DNA from: Salinimicrobium profundisediminis
Lineage (GTDB): Bacteria; Bacteroidota; Bacteroidia; Flavobacteriales; Flavobacteriaceae
Direction of reading: 5' to 3'
NCBI RefSeq assembly: GCF_026241755.1
Contig: NZ_JAPJDA010000013.1
Location: 62,001 to 126,000, forward strand
Length of the DNA stretch: 64,000 nt
Of the stretch, positions 8,701-16,334 are shown in pieces. Numbering within the stretch: the first letter of the stretch is position 1; every line of letters begins with the position of its first letter. The translations under genes were made by a program, and so were the position numbers. Under the pieces are notes generated by a model. That model did no database searches, was not told the DNA's origin, and saw only the letters and a list, made by a program, of their open reading frames with translations.

Positions 8701-9622
8701 CGACAACCACCGCTCCTGTTGCCTCTGCGCCCCCTTTGTCCAGCCCACCGCGCCTGGTAGCTGGCCCCATCTGTATCCTGGCCACATCTTTGAGGCGAAT
8801 AGGAGTATTCTCATTGACAGCAACAACAGCTTCTTCGAGATCCTCCAGGCTTTCTATATAGCCCAATCCACGAACCAGATATTCTGCCCGGTTAAACTCA
8901 ATGGTGCGTGCTCCTACATCCAGATTGCTCTCCCGCACAGCCTCCATTATTTGTTTGACATTTACGCCGTAGCTTTTCATCGCGGTAGGATCAATTTCCA
9001 CCTGATACTCCTTGACAAATCCTCCTATTGAAGCTACTTCAGATACACCTTCGGCAGCAGATAAAGAGTACTTGATATAAAAATCCTGAATAGTACGAAG
9101 CTCCTGAGGATCCCACCCCCCGGTTGGCTCACCGGTTTTTGGGTCTCTTCCCTCCAGAGTGTACCAAAACACCTGTCCCAATGCTGTAGCATCAGGACCC
9201 AGGGCGGGCTGGACGTCTGCTGGGAGTGTTCCGGCGGGCAGAGAATTTAACTTCTCAAGAATTCTCGAGCGGCTCCAGTAAAATTCCACATCCTCTTCAA
9301 AAATTATATAGATGCTTGAAAGACCAAAAAGGGAACTACTTCGAATAGTTTTTACGCCTGGCACTCCCAAGAGTGAAGTAGTAAGGGGATAGGTTATTTG
9401 GTCCTCGATGTCCTGAGGAGATTTCCCCATCCATTCGGTATAGACGATTTGTTGGTTTTCACCAATGTCTGGTATGGCATCCACTGGCACGGGATCCCTT
9501 GGCATCCAGTCTAAGTCCCAGTTAAACGGTGCTGTAGCTACTCCCCAGGCCATTAAGGCAACCGTAAGTAAAGCGGTCACCAATTTGTTCTCTAAAAAGA
9601 ACTTTATAGTTTTATTAAGCAT
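5786..9622 (-). CDS. cusA: Heavy-metal RND pump, CusA (HME4-like)
   Basis: The 1278-aa inner-membrane pump uses the proton gradient to expel metal ions. It opens with the MLNKTIKFFLENKLVT helix of the family and contains the PVDAIPDIGENQQIVYTEW segment. Transmembrane helix 4 carries GIAIAIGVMLDVGV with Asp431, which matches the HME4 (Cu+/Ag+) pattern and not the DFG...VDG pattern of zinc/cobalt pumps. It is about 230 residues longer than E. coli CusA. Much of the excess is an extra block of hydrophobic helices at about 505-670, plus a periplasmic insertion around 745-825; extended forms of this kind are common in Bacteroidota. It is first in the coupled set. An intrinsic terminator lies just upstream, so expression may be partly independent of the preceding HYC_CC_PP gene. 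Confidence 0.93.
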   Translation of the reverse strand: MLNKTIKFFLENKLVTALLTVALMAWGVATAPFNWDLDWMPRDPVPVDAIPDIGENQQIVYTEWMGKSPQDIEDQITYPLTTSLLGVPGVKTIRSSSLFGLSSIYIIFEEDVEFYWSRSRILEKLNSLPAGTLPADVQPALGPDATALGQVFWYTLEGRDPKTGEPTGGWDPQELRTIQDFYIKYSLSAAEGVSEVASIGGFVKEYQVEIDPTAMKSYGVNVKQIMEAVRESNLDVGARTIEFNRAEYLVRGLGYIESLEDLEEAVVAVNENTPIRLKDVARIQMGPATRRGGLDKGGAEATGAVVVARYGSNPLAVIDNVKKEIENIAPGLPSKTLADGTVSKVTIVPFYDRSGLIYETLGTLEEALILEILISIIVVIVLVLNLRAAIMISGLLPIGVLMTFIVMQYAGVDANIVALSGIAIAIGVMLDVGVIFTENILRHLELPDNKGRPILPVIYEGTVEIASAVLTALATTVISFIPVFAMTGQEGKLFGPLAFTKTFALIAAMFVGLVVIPALAHGLFSMNFGKKKTRRIWNFALIALGILLLFKVAWVGLMFIALGVNNLLEPRWPEEKRKYPTYLNIGIVLVGVLFFLNREWLPLGADQSEFTNLIFVGGIIVIVLGLLMAMVKYYQPILRWALENKWKFLSLPILIILFGLFTWQGFDKIFSPVATGFDKLGYNVRQTEVWLGISETFPGAGEEFMPPLEEGSFLLMPTTMPHSGVEENIETIRILDKRVTAIPEVDMTVGKWGRAATALDPAPISMYENVINYRSEYVLDQNGRRMRFEVNDEEQYVLQNGEVFDPETMQRQDLDVSLLVPDAGGEYFRQWRDHIKSPDDIWDEIVSTTSLPGVTSAPKLQPIATRLIMLSTGMRAPMGMKIFGPDLETIEEVGLQMEAILQEVPGIKAPSVFADRVVGKPYLELDINRQAIARYGLSIGDVQRIISAAVGGMSMTTTVEGRERYGVRLRYAREFRDNPEDVKSILVPTPTGVQIPLGDLAEVQYVQGPQVIKSEDTFLLSYVIFDKEADVAEVDVVENAQALINEKIESGEFVVPPGVSYKFAGNYENQLRAAKTLSIVIPISLLAIFLLLYFQFGNFQTTLMAFSGVFVALSGGFILLWLYNQTWFLDFNLLGENMREVFQIGPINLSVAVWVGFIALFGVATDDGVLMGTYLKQVFAEERTTDKASIRRAVVMAGSKRVRPAVMTTATTLIALMPILTSTGKGSDIMIPMAIPTFGGMLFQTITMFVVPVLYSMWQERKWSNPKLQEQHKKELNQ

Positions 9623-9674
9623 TTGGTTTTAATTCTGAATTAATACTCTTTTGAAGCTGCACGTTTGCAACATC

Positions 9675-9709
9675 AAAAAAACTCTGCTCCGGCGGTAAAG
9701 CACCAGAGC
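9675..9709 (-). terminator. Rho-independent terminator before cusA
   Basis: On the minus strand GCTCTGG pairs with CCGGAGC (one U-G pair) around a 10-nt loop, followed by AGAG and seven T. It lies 19 bp after the stop of the HYC_CC_PP gene and 53 bp before the cusA ATG. It should end the upstream transcript or act as an attenuator for the efflux operon. Confidence 0.7.
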
Positions 9710-9727
9710 CTAAATATTAATTCAGAA

Positions 9728-10123
9728 TCAAATTAAGAAGGTCTCGTTCAATATGTGGATTTCCTGAACGATTAAGGGAGGTATATACTTGATAAAAGGA
9801 ATATCTTTCGCAGGCAGTTCTTCAAAAAGCCCGTTAAATGAATAAGCAAAACTTACAAGAAATACTTGCTGATCAAAGTTGAGATCATAAAAGGATATCT
9901 TCAAATCTTTCTGACCATCAATAGCTATAGAATCGTCAGAACAACCTTTCTCATCAGCTACTCCGGAATCATGTTCCATTCCGCAGGTATCAGCTTCAAA
10001 AAAGACTGATTGGTCCACAAGAAAATCACCGCAAAAGTGTTTATTCACAGTAAAGGACATTGTCGATAGGAACATTAAAAATGCCAGGACCAAAGATGAT
10101 ATTTTTAATAGGAAGGCTTTCAT
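9728..10123 (-). CDS. HYC_CC_PP family small secreted protein
   Basis: The 131-aa protein has a signal peptide or N-terminal helix at 5-22, then the family's NKHFCGD motif (C31), C47 in DTCGMEH, and a late PP in KYIPPLI. The family is named for HYC/HFC, CC and PP motifs; here the CC position reads GC (C61). It is therefore degenerate compared with the second copy at 16483-16920. Members sit next to copper efflux and CopA genes in Bacteroidota, and their biochemical role is not known. A periplasmic metal-binding role is inferred from the cysteines. A palindrome lies about 115 bp upstream. Confidence 0.8.
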   Translation of the reverse strand: MKAFLLKISSLVLAFLMFLSTMSFTVNKHFCGDFLVDQSVFFEADTCGMEHDSGVADEKGCSDDSIAIDGQKDLKISFYDLNFDQQVFLVSFAYSFNGLFEELPAKDIPFIKYIPPLIVQEIHILNETFLI

Positions 10124-10599
10124 AACACTCTTCTAATTTCCTCTATTCATTAGCTAATTATCACTGAAATAAGGTTGAAATTATATTTGGAGCATTTTAA
10201 TAATTCAATAACAAAAATAATTAATTGCTCTTTTTTCAAATATGATCAAAGTCATATTTTCCCTTTTCTCTCAGAATTCTAAACATAGGACGCATTTTCC
10301 TTATCCAGAATAAAGATAGCTCAAAAGGTTCAAAAGCACTTTTAATATAACAGAAAAAACATTCACTATTAAGGGTTTGTAATTATTTAACAGTAAAGAC
10401 TACGAAAAATGGTCATGAAAAGATTATAAAATATAGAAGAATCATATGACGTTTAGAAAAGAGAATATTTACTTTACCTAAATTACCAGTATCTAAAAAT
10501 TGAGACAATATAGGCGGCCAAACCTTCTATTTTCCCATGGCTTTCAACAAAAAACTTATTGTAATGTTTCTTTTCACAAAAGATCAATTCCTTACTATC
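10124..10599. other. Intergenic region between HMA-AraC regulator and HYC_CC_PP gene
   Basis: No credible gene was seen in these 476 bp; all frames on both strands are broken by frequent stops. The region is AT-rich and should contain the promoter of the HYC_CC_PP gene and the 3' end of the regulator transcript. The only distinct signal is the palindrome at 10238-10259. Confidence 0.6.
10238..10259. promoter_or_regulatory. Perfect 8-bp inverted repeat, possible operator
   Basis: AAATATGA and TCATATTT flank a 6-bp spacer (TCAAAG), so a dimeric regulator could bind. It lies 115 bp upstream of the HYC_CC_PP start. The adjacent HMA-AraC protein is one candidate binder, although AraC-type sites are usually direct repeats. 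Confidence 0.4.
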
Positions 10600-11211
10600 T
10601 CAGAACCTATTGAGATCTGTTTTACGTTTTTCTTCTTTATTTTTATAATCCGAAGGAGTTACACCAGTAGCTTTTTTAAAGTGGGTTGATAGGTAGGTAG
10701 CACTGCTGTACCCCGTTTCATGAGCAATCTCTAAAACAGTTAGCTCGTTATACTCCAATAACTCCTTTATTCTTTCTATCTTTACTTCACTATAAAACTT
10801 CTGAATATTTTTCCCTTCAAGTTTTGTAAAAATATGGGTAAGATGGCTATAGTCGTAGTGTAGACGGCTGGTCAACAGATCTGAAATCTTCTGTTTCCCA
10901 AAATCTTCCTCCTTGTAAACCCGCGCAATGATTATTGATTTTATCTGGTTCACCAGGCGTTCATTTTTTTCGAAAATGAGCTCAAATCCCACTTTACGTA
11001 ACTCTTCCTGAAACAATGTGAACTCAAAATCTGAGAGACTCCTTTCCAACTCTGCCTCTCCCAAAGACACTCTTTTGAAAGGAATTTTTAATGTAGTCAG
11101 TATTTCTCTTACGCTCCTTTTGCATCGCTGGCAAACTACATTTTTAATCTGAATAACTCTATGATTTTCAATATTCATAGAATTCCTGTCAATTAAAATT
11201 TCCTTTTTCAT
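10600..11211 (-). CDS. AraC-family regulator with N-terminal HMA-like metal sensor
   Basis: The 203-aa protein joins an HMA-like fold at about 17-85 to an AraC-type DNA-binding domain at about 95-190. The first part has the metal-binding pair C27-x-x-C30 in VVCQRCKRSV and the beta-alpha pattern of metallochaperones. The second has two HTH motifs, LTVLEIAHETGYSSATYLSTHFKKATGVTPSDYK being the second. The design suggests direct sensing of Cu(I) or a similar ion with transcriptional control of the neighbouring resistance genes. Such fusions are frequent in Bacteroidota copper islands. It is 34 bp downstream of the DUF2911 gene on the same strand. The likely start is ATG 11211; an in-frame Met at residue 12 is an alternative. 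Confidence 0.85.
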   Translation of the reverse strand: MKKEILIDRNSMNIENHRVIQIKNVVCQRCKRSVREILTTLKIPFKRVSLGEAELERSLSDFEFTLFQEELRKVGFELIFEKNERLVNQIKSIIIARVYKEEDFGKQKISDLLTSRLHYDYSHLTHIFTKLEGKNIQKFYSEVKIERIKELLEYNELTVLEIAHETGYSSATYLSTHFKKATGVTPSDYKNKEEKRKTDLNRF

Positions 11212-11245
11212 GGTTGATGGTTGGTTAGTTCTTTAGGTTTTATAC

Positions 11246-11836
11246 TTAGTCATTCATCCTTTGTTCATCTGCACTGACTTGAAAAGGAATACTAATTTTC
11301 TTTCTTTCCCAAGTGAGAGAAATTACTCCTTCATCATTTTCTATTTTTTGAACTTCATAAGTCAGTGCCTCCTGGACATTCTCCAGCGTCTCAGAATGAA
11401 CTTCCAAAACAACTACATTTTCTTTTTCATCATATTCATCCTTTCCATGCTGATCCCAACGGGAATTGAACATGACTTTCCAATTTTCTTTACCGGGAAC
11501 TGTAAAAAAAGCATACTTCCCGGCAGGCAATATTTCATCACCAATTACCAAATCCTTATTGGTTTCTATCCAGGTCGCTTTATGAGCTCCGGCCTGCCAA
11601 ACTGTGTTGTAGCCTACCAGTCCGCCAAAAATTATCCTGTCACGCACGCGTGGTGAAGAATAATCTATATGAATATGAGCCCCATCAATTATGGCCATGG
11701 TACTGGTATGCGGACTTAACACCTCTTTGTTTTGTGTTGTCACCTTTTCGGCCTGGTGGTTTTCGTGTTGCGCCTGCATCCCACTTGTGGAAAATAATAC
11801 AAGCAGCACGTAAATAATATATTTTGTGGTTTTCAT
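11246..11836 (-). CDS. Secreted DUF2911 protein
   Basis: The 196-aa protein has a signal peptide (cleavage near GMQAQ) and a DUF2911 domain recognisable by YSSPRVRDRIIFGGLV, VWQAGAHKATWIE and LPAGKYAFFTVPG. DUF2911 proteins are periplasmic beta-rich proteins of Bacteroidota with no proven function. This copy has a His-containing N-terminal segment (HENHQAEK) and sits in the copper island between a lipoprotein and the HMA-AraC regulator. It is spaced 18 bp after the lipoprotein stop, so a common transcript is likely. Involvement in metal stress is inferred only from position. Confidence 0.85.
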   Translation of the reverse strand: MKTTKYIIYVLLVLFSTSGMQAQHENHQAEKVTTQNKEVLSPHTSTMAIIDGAHIHIDYSSPRVRDRIIFGGLVGYNTVWQAGAHKATWIETNKDLVIGDEILPAGKYAFFTVPGKENWKVMFNSRWDQHGKDEYDEKENVVVLEVHSETLENVQEALTYEVQKIENDEGVISLTWERKKISIPFQVSADEQRMND

Positions 11837-11854
11837 GGAAAATGTTGTGTTTAA

Positions 11855-12625
11855 TTAATTGTTTTTATTAATGCTTACGCTAATATTTTCAGTTTGGATA
11901 TCAGAGAAAAATTCCAGTTTTCCTGCTTCATATAGGGAGTCCAAATCACGTAACGGTGTGGAAAACTCTTTGGCTTTATAGTTTTGGTAATCTACGAACC
12001 TGATTCCTTCTACCACCCTGGGATTCAACGCTTTCCTGAACCTTATTCCCCCGTCATTGGTAAAAAACCTATAAGCTAAATAATCTACCGTGAAATTTTC
12101 CTTGTGGATCCAGTATAAGAACTCATCCTCAAAATCTGTCCCTCCACCTTCCTCACGAAAGGTAACTTTAACTTCGTAATAGGTCTCCCCTTCCACCTCA
12201 TCTTCCCCCAACAGTTCTTTGTTGGCCGCAGGCGAATTGAGCACAAAAGGCACCTGGACAAAATAATGAACAGAATTTACCCCATCACTTATCCGGGTGA
12301 CCATCGAATCTGGAACAGTAGCAGCTTTGCTGTTTACAAAACGTTTCAGACCCTCATTGCTTAGAACATCATGTGTGGTGTTACCGGCGGAATCCTTTAC
12401 AATACGCTCCAACCGGAAGATGTCCCCATTGCGTTTACTCTTATATCTCCTGTTCCTAAAAGTGAAATCGATTTCAGCATTTACATAGTTTTCTCCACCG
12501 GAGGCCTCAATACTTTTCTCTATAATTTTCTCACCTTCTGATTTTTTTTCGGAAGTGCCACAAGACAGCGATAATACTGAAACCAGTATAGCAGTTAGAA
12601 CTGTATTTTTGTGAAAGGTGTTCAT
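11855..12625 (-). CDS. Lipoprotein, DUF6503-like
   Basis: Starting at ATG 12625 the protein has 256 residues and a typical lipoprotein signal (VLSLSC), followed by EKIIEKSIEASGGENYVNAEIDFTFRNRRY. The pattern of long beta strands fits a LolA/LolB-like lipid-binding sandwich. I believe it belongs to the Bacteroidota DUF6503-type proteins but cannot verify this. The chosen ATG is preceded by GGGAG and gives a proper lipobox. The frame stays open upstream to 12727 but that stretch encodes an unrelated PepSY-protein fragment. It precedes DUF2911 by 18 bp. An outer-membrane-facing periplasmic role is likely and a metal-specific role is unproven. Confidence 0.75.
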   Translation of the reverse strand: MNTFHKNTVLTAILVSVLSLSCGTSEKKSEGEKIIEKSIEASGGENYVNAEIDFTFRNRRYKSKRNGDIFRLERIVKDSAGNTTHDVLSNEGLKRFVNSKAATVPDSMVTRISDGVNSVHYFVQVPFVLNSPAANKELLGEDEVEGETYYEVKVTFREEGGGTDFEDEFLYWIHKENFTVDYLAYRFFTNDGGIRFRKALNPRVVEGIRFVDYQNYKAKEFSTPLRDLDSLYEAGKLEFFSDIQTENISVSINKNN

Positions 12626-12652
12626 TTTGATTTCTCCCATTTTAAAGTACTT

Positions 12653-12727
12653 AAATTCGATCCCTATGAAAAGTCCCAGATAACGATGGGCTTTCCTCAA
12701 TTTTACCCCTGTTTTTCTTTTGACCAA
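12653..12727 (-). pseudogene. Remnant: first 25 codons of a PepSY-type membrane protein
   Basis: The in-frame sequence from ATG 12727 reads MVKRKTGVKLRKAHRYLGLF and continues IGIEF. This is the characteristic start (K/R-rich, RKxHRYLGLxxGIxF) of PepSY-associated transmembrane proteins found in copper islands of this group. The homology stops abruptly and the frame runs into the leader of the lipoprotein gene (12625). I infer a deletion that removed the rest of the PepSY gene and left its start fused in frame upstream. Confidence 0.6.
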
Positions 12728-12767
12728 TAATTATAATTTTTATTTGTTGCTGAAAACTTTTTATAAA

Positions 12768-12822
12768 GACCCTGCACCTGAAGTGTTAACTAATTAAACA
12801 GACAATTTCCAGGCACAGGGCC
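12768..12822 (-). other. Long hairpin after the heme-binding protein gene
   Basis: On the minus strand GGCCCTGTGCCTG pairs with CAGGTGCAGGGTC, 13 bp with three G-U pairs, around a 29-nt AT-rich loop, followed by TTTAT. The wobble pairs only fit the minus-strand RNA, which agrees with the direction of transcription. It starts 17 nt after the stop at 12839 and may be a weak terminator or RNA-stability element. Confidence 0.55.
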
Positions 12823-12838
12823 GGGGGATTATTTTCTT

Positions 12839-13294
12839 TTACCTTACTTCCATGGCCAAAGAATCCATCCAAACTGTGAATTCTTCCTTCTCCTTGTCAG
12901 AAAGTTTCGCATCCCAATGCACCAGGGTATATGATTGCAAAGGCATTTCCCCATCTTTCACCTGGCTGCTTATAGAGCGCAACTTACTTCTTTGCCGCCG
13001 GGAGGAATATTCCCCAAATTCACTAAAATTCAAATCTGCCTTGCCTTTTTCAATATGGTCGTTCAAATACCAGGTAAACGGCTGGATCTTATTATACCAT
13101 GGATAATTGGTATTATTGCTATGGCAGTCATAACAAGAGGTTTGCAGGATGGTATTGATGTTTTCGGGCACCTCGTAAATCTCCGTAAAATCTGATTTAG
13201 GAATATAATCACTATGATTGCGGTTTGTGGGGATAAACTGTATCCCCACAAAGGCAACCAATAAAATCAGACCGATGATCTTTAGGAACTTCAT
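12839..13294 (-). CDS. Membrane-anchored heme-binding (cytochrome c-like) protein
   Basis: The 151-aa protein has an N-terminal membrane helix or signal (residues 1-20) and one CxxCH heme-attachment motif, TSCYDCHSNNTNYPWYNKIQP. This signature, with NYPWYxxIxP and the later SxRRQRxKLxxI region, is that of the Bacteroidota haem-binding domain family. A covalently bound c-type heme in the periplasm is expected. The gene is 4 bp after the DUF3347 gene and belongs to the CopA operon. A role in electron transfer to or from the multicopper oxidase is possible, but this is inference. Confidence 0.85.
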   Translation of the reverse strand: MKFLKIIGLILLVAFVGIQFIPTNRNHSDYIPKSDFTEIYEVPENINTILQTSCYDCHSNNTNYPWYNKIQPFTWYLNDHIEKGKADLNFSEFGEYSSRRQRSKLRSISSQVKDGEMPLQSYTLVHWDAKLSDKEKEEFTVWMDSLAMEVR

Positions 13295-13297
13295 TCC

Positions 13298-13918
13298 TTA
13301 AATTTCCTTCTGGACTTCTCCACAGCTAAGCATATTTTGTCCAAAGTAAGGGTTCCTTATTTCCTCACTGGTGCTTAGCCAAATCGCGCCTTTCTTGTTG
13401 TTGTACATAGGGCAAAACTGCTGATAAAGCCTTTCGGGGGAACCGGTAATAGCCAGCATATCAACCATATCAATGCTCATTAGTTCAAAATGTTCCCTTT
13501 GGTGTGCCATATCGCTATAGGAAATATGATCGGCGTGTTCCTTGGCACTTTCAATAATTTCGGTCAGTTCCTGCCGTTCGGCAGCTTCATAACCGCTCAT
13601 ATTAAAGTTTTCAAAAGCTGCTACGAGGCTTTCACCGGCTTGCGCAGCCCCTTCGGAATTATCGGCTACCAGGGCATTTTTTAGTTCCATATAATCATTA
13701 ACGATAATTCCCGTCTGTGAATCCTGGTTTTCACTGCCAGACATATTTTCGGAAGTTTGTTCCCCACCTTCCATCATTTCTGAACCTTCGCTCATATTTT
13801 CATGGTCCATTCCTGAACGGTCAACGTTTCCTTCTTCATTGTTGTTTTTACAGGATACTGCTGTTAAGCTCACAATTACTAGCATTGCAATTCCTAAGTT
13901 AACTTTTAGATTTTTCAT
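13298..13918 (-). CDS. DUF3347 lipoprotein
   Basis: The 206-aa product has a lipoprotein signal (LTAVSC), a low-complexity acidic, Met-rich linker containing MDHENMSEGSEMMEGG, and a C-terminal DUF3347 domain. The domain shows CPMYNNKKGAIWLS, EIRNPYFG and MLSCGEVQ. This is the third DUF3347 module in the island, after 2095-2634 and the C-terminus of the adaptor. The lipid anchor places it at the inner or outer membrane facing the periplasm. It lies 43 bp after the CopA-CopB gene in the same direction. Cu(I) binding by the paired conserved cysteines and Met residues is inferred. Confidence 0.85.
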   Translation of the reverse strand: MKNLKVNLGIAMLVIVSLTAVSCKNNNEEGNVDRSGMDHENMSEGSEMMEGGEQTSENMSGSENQDSQTGIIVNDYMELKNALVADNSEGAAQAGESLVAAFENFNMSGYEAAERQELTEIIESAKEHADHISYSDMAHQREHFELMSIDMVDMLAITGSPERLYQQFCPMYNNKKGAIWLSTSEEIRNPYFGQNMLSCGEVQKEI

Positions 13919-13961
13919 TTTTGAATTGTTTAAACTGATATTAATTGATATTGATACTTCA

Positions 13962-16334
13962 CTAAAATCTTATGCTAAGTCCACCCCCCGCACCAAACCG
14001 GTTGTCATAACTTCCCATTACAGAAAAATTCCTGGAAAGGAAGTATTCGGCACCCACATTGTACACTTGTTCTTTTTCAAAGTCAGTGCCTTGGGGCAAT
14101 TCATTTACCCAGCCAAAATCGGCCTGGAACTCATATTCCCCGAATATGACGAATCTTGGAAATAACATAATTTCCCGGCTTAAACTTATTTGCGGTCTTA
14201 GCTTATGGTCCAACCGTACATCCAGGTTGAACATATATGGCGTAAAATAGCGTACCCCGGCAACGGCAGTAGTACTTAGTTCATCCAGGTTATCTTTCAT
14301 TTCATTTTCCACGTTCACCCCACCAAATACCCGAAACCAGTCGTTCAGGTAATATTCGTAAGAAAACTCAGCTTCTAAATTTTCGTTCCAGCCGTATTCT
14401 GCAATTAAATTGAACTGGTTCCTGATATTGCTGGAAACCACATTCACTTCGGTCATGTGAGAGGCTACATCTGCTAAGCCCCAGGTAAAAAAGTGATTCC
14501 CTTCCTGAAAGAGAATTTCTCTGGGATGTTCTTTCATTAGTGGATTGCGCTCGGTCTGGTAGGTTACTGCCCTGGCCATGCCCCCAACCATGTGATACAG
14601 CACATGGCAGTGTAAAAACCAATCACTGTCCTCATTGGCCTCAAATTCAATGATGGTCTTTTGCATAGGTGCTACATTCACTGTGTGCTTGAGCGGAGAA
14701 TAGGCTCCATGCTTATTAAGAACACGAAAGAAATGGCCGTGAAAATGCATGGGGTGGTGCATCATGGTGAGGTTGTTGAATATTATTCGCACTTTTTCAC
14801 CTTTTTCAATTTTAATCATATCGGCTTCGGCCAGGGGTACTCCATTCATACTCCAGATGTAGCGCCACATATTGCCGGTAAGGTTCAGCAAAATCTCTCT
14901 TTCGGATTTCGTCTCATCAATAGTAGTAGGGACAGGAGCCTGTAGAAAATCATAATTATAATCTGCAAACATTCCCATTTTTGACATATTGGATCCCCCC
15001 CTCTGCTGTCCTTTTTCTGAAGTTTGGGTCTTCTCTGAAGAGGAACGCTCTGCCCGAAGGCTGTCAGTCATCGGTTCATGTGCGTCATGATCCATCTCGG
15101 GCATTCTCTGCCTGTCCATATTCCCCATTTTTTTATCGTGGTCCATACCCATATCCCCCTCCATTTTTTCACCATGTTCCATGTCCATTCCCCATTCTTT
15201 CATAAACTCGTAGGGCTCGACTTTGCCCGGATTGAATTTCATGGCGGGAGCTCCCATACGCATGTCCATTTCTGCCATCTGCATCATCATACCTATTTTA
15301 TCCGGCCTTGGCAGCACCTCTGCCGGTAGTATGTCTCCACTTCCGAAATAGGCATGTGTAGCCCCTGAACCATCCTGGGCTACGGCCCGCATTTCAATCT
15401 GTCCGTTTTCAGGAATGGTAATGATTAGGTCATAGGTTTCTGCGATGGAAATAAAAAGTTTTTCTTTGTTCACCGGGACCACATCCAGGCCATCGGCCGA
15501 AACTAAAAGAGGCGGAGTGCCTCCGAAGGTAAGCCAAAATTGCGTTGATGCGGCTGCATTTATAATGCGTAGCCTTACCTTATCCCCGGCTTCATATTTG
15601 GTGTAATGTTGTACTGTATCCCCGTTAGTCAAAAAAGCAGGATAATATATGTCCGCGATATCTGCACCTTCCATGCGCTGACGCCAGAAATCCAGCTGGG
15701 CACCCAAAGCGCCCCTGGCAATTACACGGTTCAAGGGAGTCGCAGTTCCTTTTTTAATGCTGTACCATTCGTTGCCGCGCTTTAGGTTCCGCAGGACATT
15801 CCGCGGTTTCTCAAAAGTCCAATCCGATAGAACCAGTACTTCGTCGTGATCATAATTATAAGCGGCCGATGGTATTTGTGGTTCTATGACAATTGAACCG
15901 TATACGCCACTTTGTTCCTGCAGCATGGTGTGAGAGTGATACCAGTAAGTCCCAGCCTGAATGAGGGGAAATTCATACTTCTGTATCTTACCGGGCTCTA
16001 TGGGTGGTGTAGTGAGGTAAGGCACTCCGTCGTAAAAATTGGGTAGCAGGAGGCCGTGCCAATGAATTGAAGTTTCCTCTTCCATTTCATTCTTAACGTA
16101 TATAACGGCATATTCCCCCTCTTTAAAGTTTAAAGTTGGACCGGGAATGCTGCCGTTAATCGTCATGCCCATGCTTTCCTCTCCTGCAATATGGACCATT
16201 TCTTCATCTAGGGTTAAATGGTACTCCCGTACAGGTAAATTATCCACATTCCCTTCTAATGAGGGGGTTTGTTGGGCATTAGTAAGATTTATTGATACAA
16301 CTATTAATAATACTGCAAAAAGATGTTTTTCCAT
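13962..16334 (-). CDS. copA: CopA multicopper oxidase fused to a CopB-like outer-membrane domain
   Basis: The 790-aa protein has a signal peptide and three cupredoxin domains with all copper-ligand motifs: HWHGLL near 93, WYHSHT near 132, and HHPMHFHGHFF plus HCHVLYHMVGGM near 550-610. A Met/His-rich insertion at about 370-430 (MDMRMGAP, MEHGEKMEGDMGMDHD) resembles the methionine-rich copper sites of CopA/CueO. After about residue 625 it continues into a CopB-like beta-barrel region (FFTWGLADVASHMTEVN, FSYEYYLNDWFRVFGG, ending GGGLSIRF). CopA oxidises Cu(I) in the periplasm and CopB is normally a separate outer-membrane protein. The fusion would tether the oxidase to the outer membrane. It heads the run copA-copB, DUF3347, heme protein. 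Confidence 0.9.
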   Translation of the reverse strand: MEKHLFAVLLIVVSINLTNAQQTPSLEGNVDNLPVREYHLTLDEEMVHIAGEESMGMTINGSIPGPTLNFKEGEYAVIYVKNEMEEETSIHWHGLLLPNFYDGVPYLTTPPIEPGKIQKYEFPLIQAGTYWYHSHTMLQEQSGVYGSIVIEPQIPSAAYNYDHDEVLVLSDWTFEKPRNVLRNLKRGNEWYSIKKGTATPLNRVIARGALGAQLDFWRQRMEGADIADIYYPAFLTNGDTVQHYTKYEAGDKVRLRIINAAASTQFWLTFGGTPPLLVSADGLDVVPVNKEKLFISIAETYDLIITIPENGQIEMRAVAQDGSGATHAYFGSGDILPAEVLPRPDKIGMMMQMAEMDMRMGAPAMKFNPGKVEPYEFMKEWGMDMEHGEKMEGDMGMDHDKKMGNMDRQRMPEMDHDAHEPMTDSLRAERSSSEKTQTSEKGQQRGGSNMSKMGMFADYNYDFLQAPVPTTIDETKSEREILLNLTGNMWRYIWSMNGVPLAEADMIKIEKGEKVRIIFNNLTMMHHPMHFHGHFFRVLNKHGAYSPLKHTVNVAPMQKTIIEFEANEDSDWFLHCHVLYHMVGGMARAVTYQTERNPLMKEHPREILFQEGNHFFTWGLADVASHMTEVNVVSSNIRNQFNLIAEYGWNENLEAEFSYEYYLNDWFRVFGGVNVENEMKDNLDELSTTAVAGVRYFTPYMFNLDVRLDHKLRPQISLSREIMLFPRFVIFGEYEFQADFGWVNELPQGTDFEKEQVYNVGAEYFLSRNFSVMGSYDNRFGAGGGLSIRF

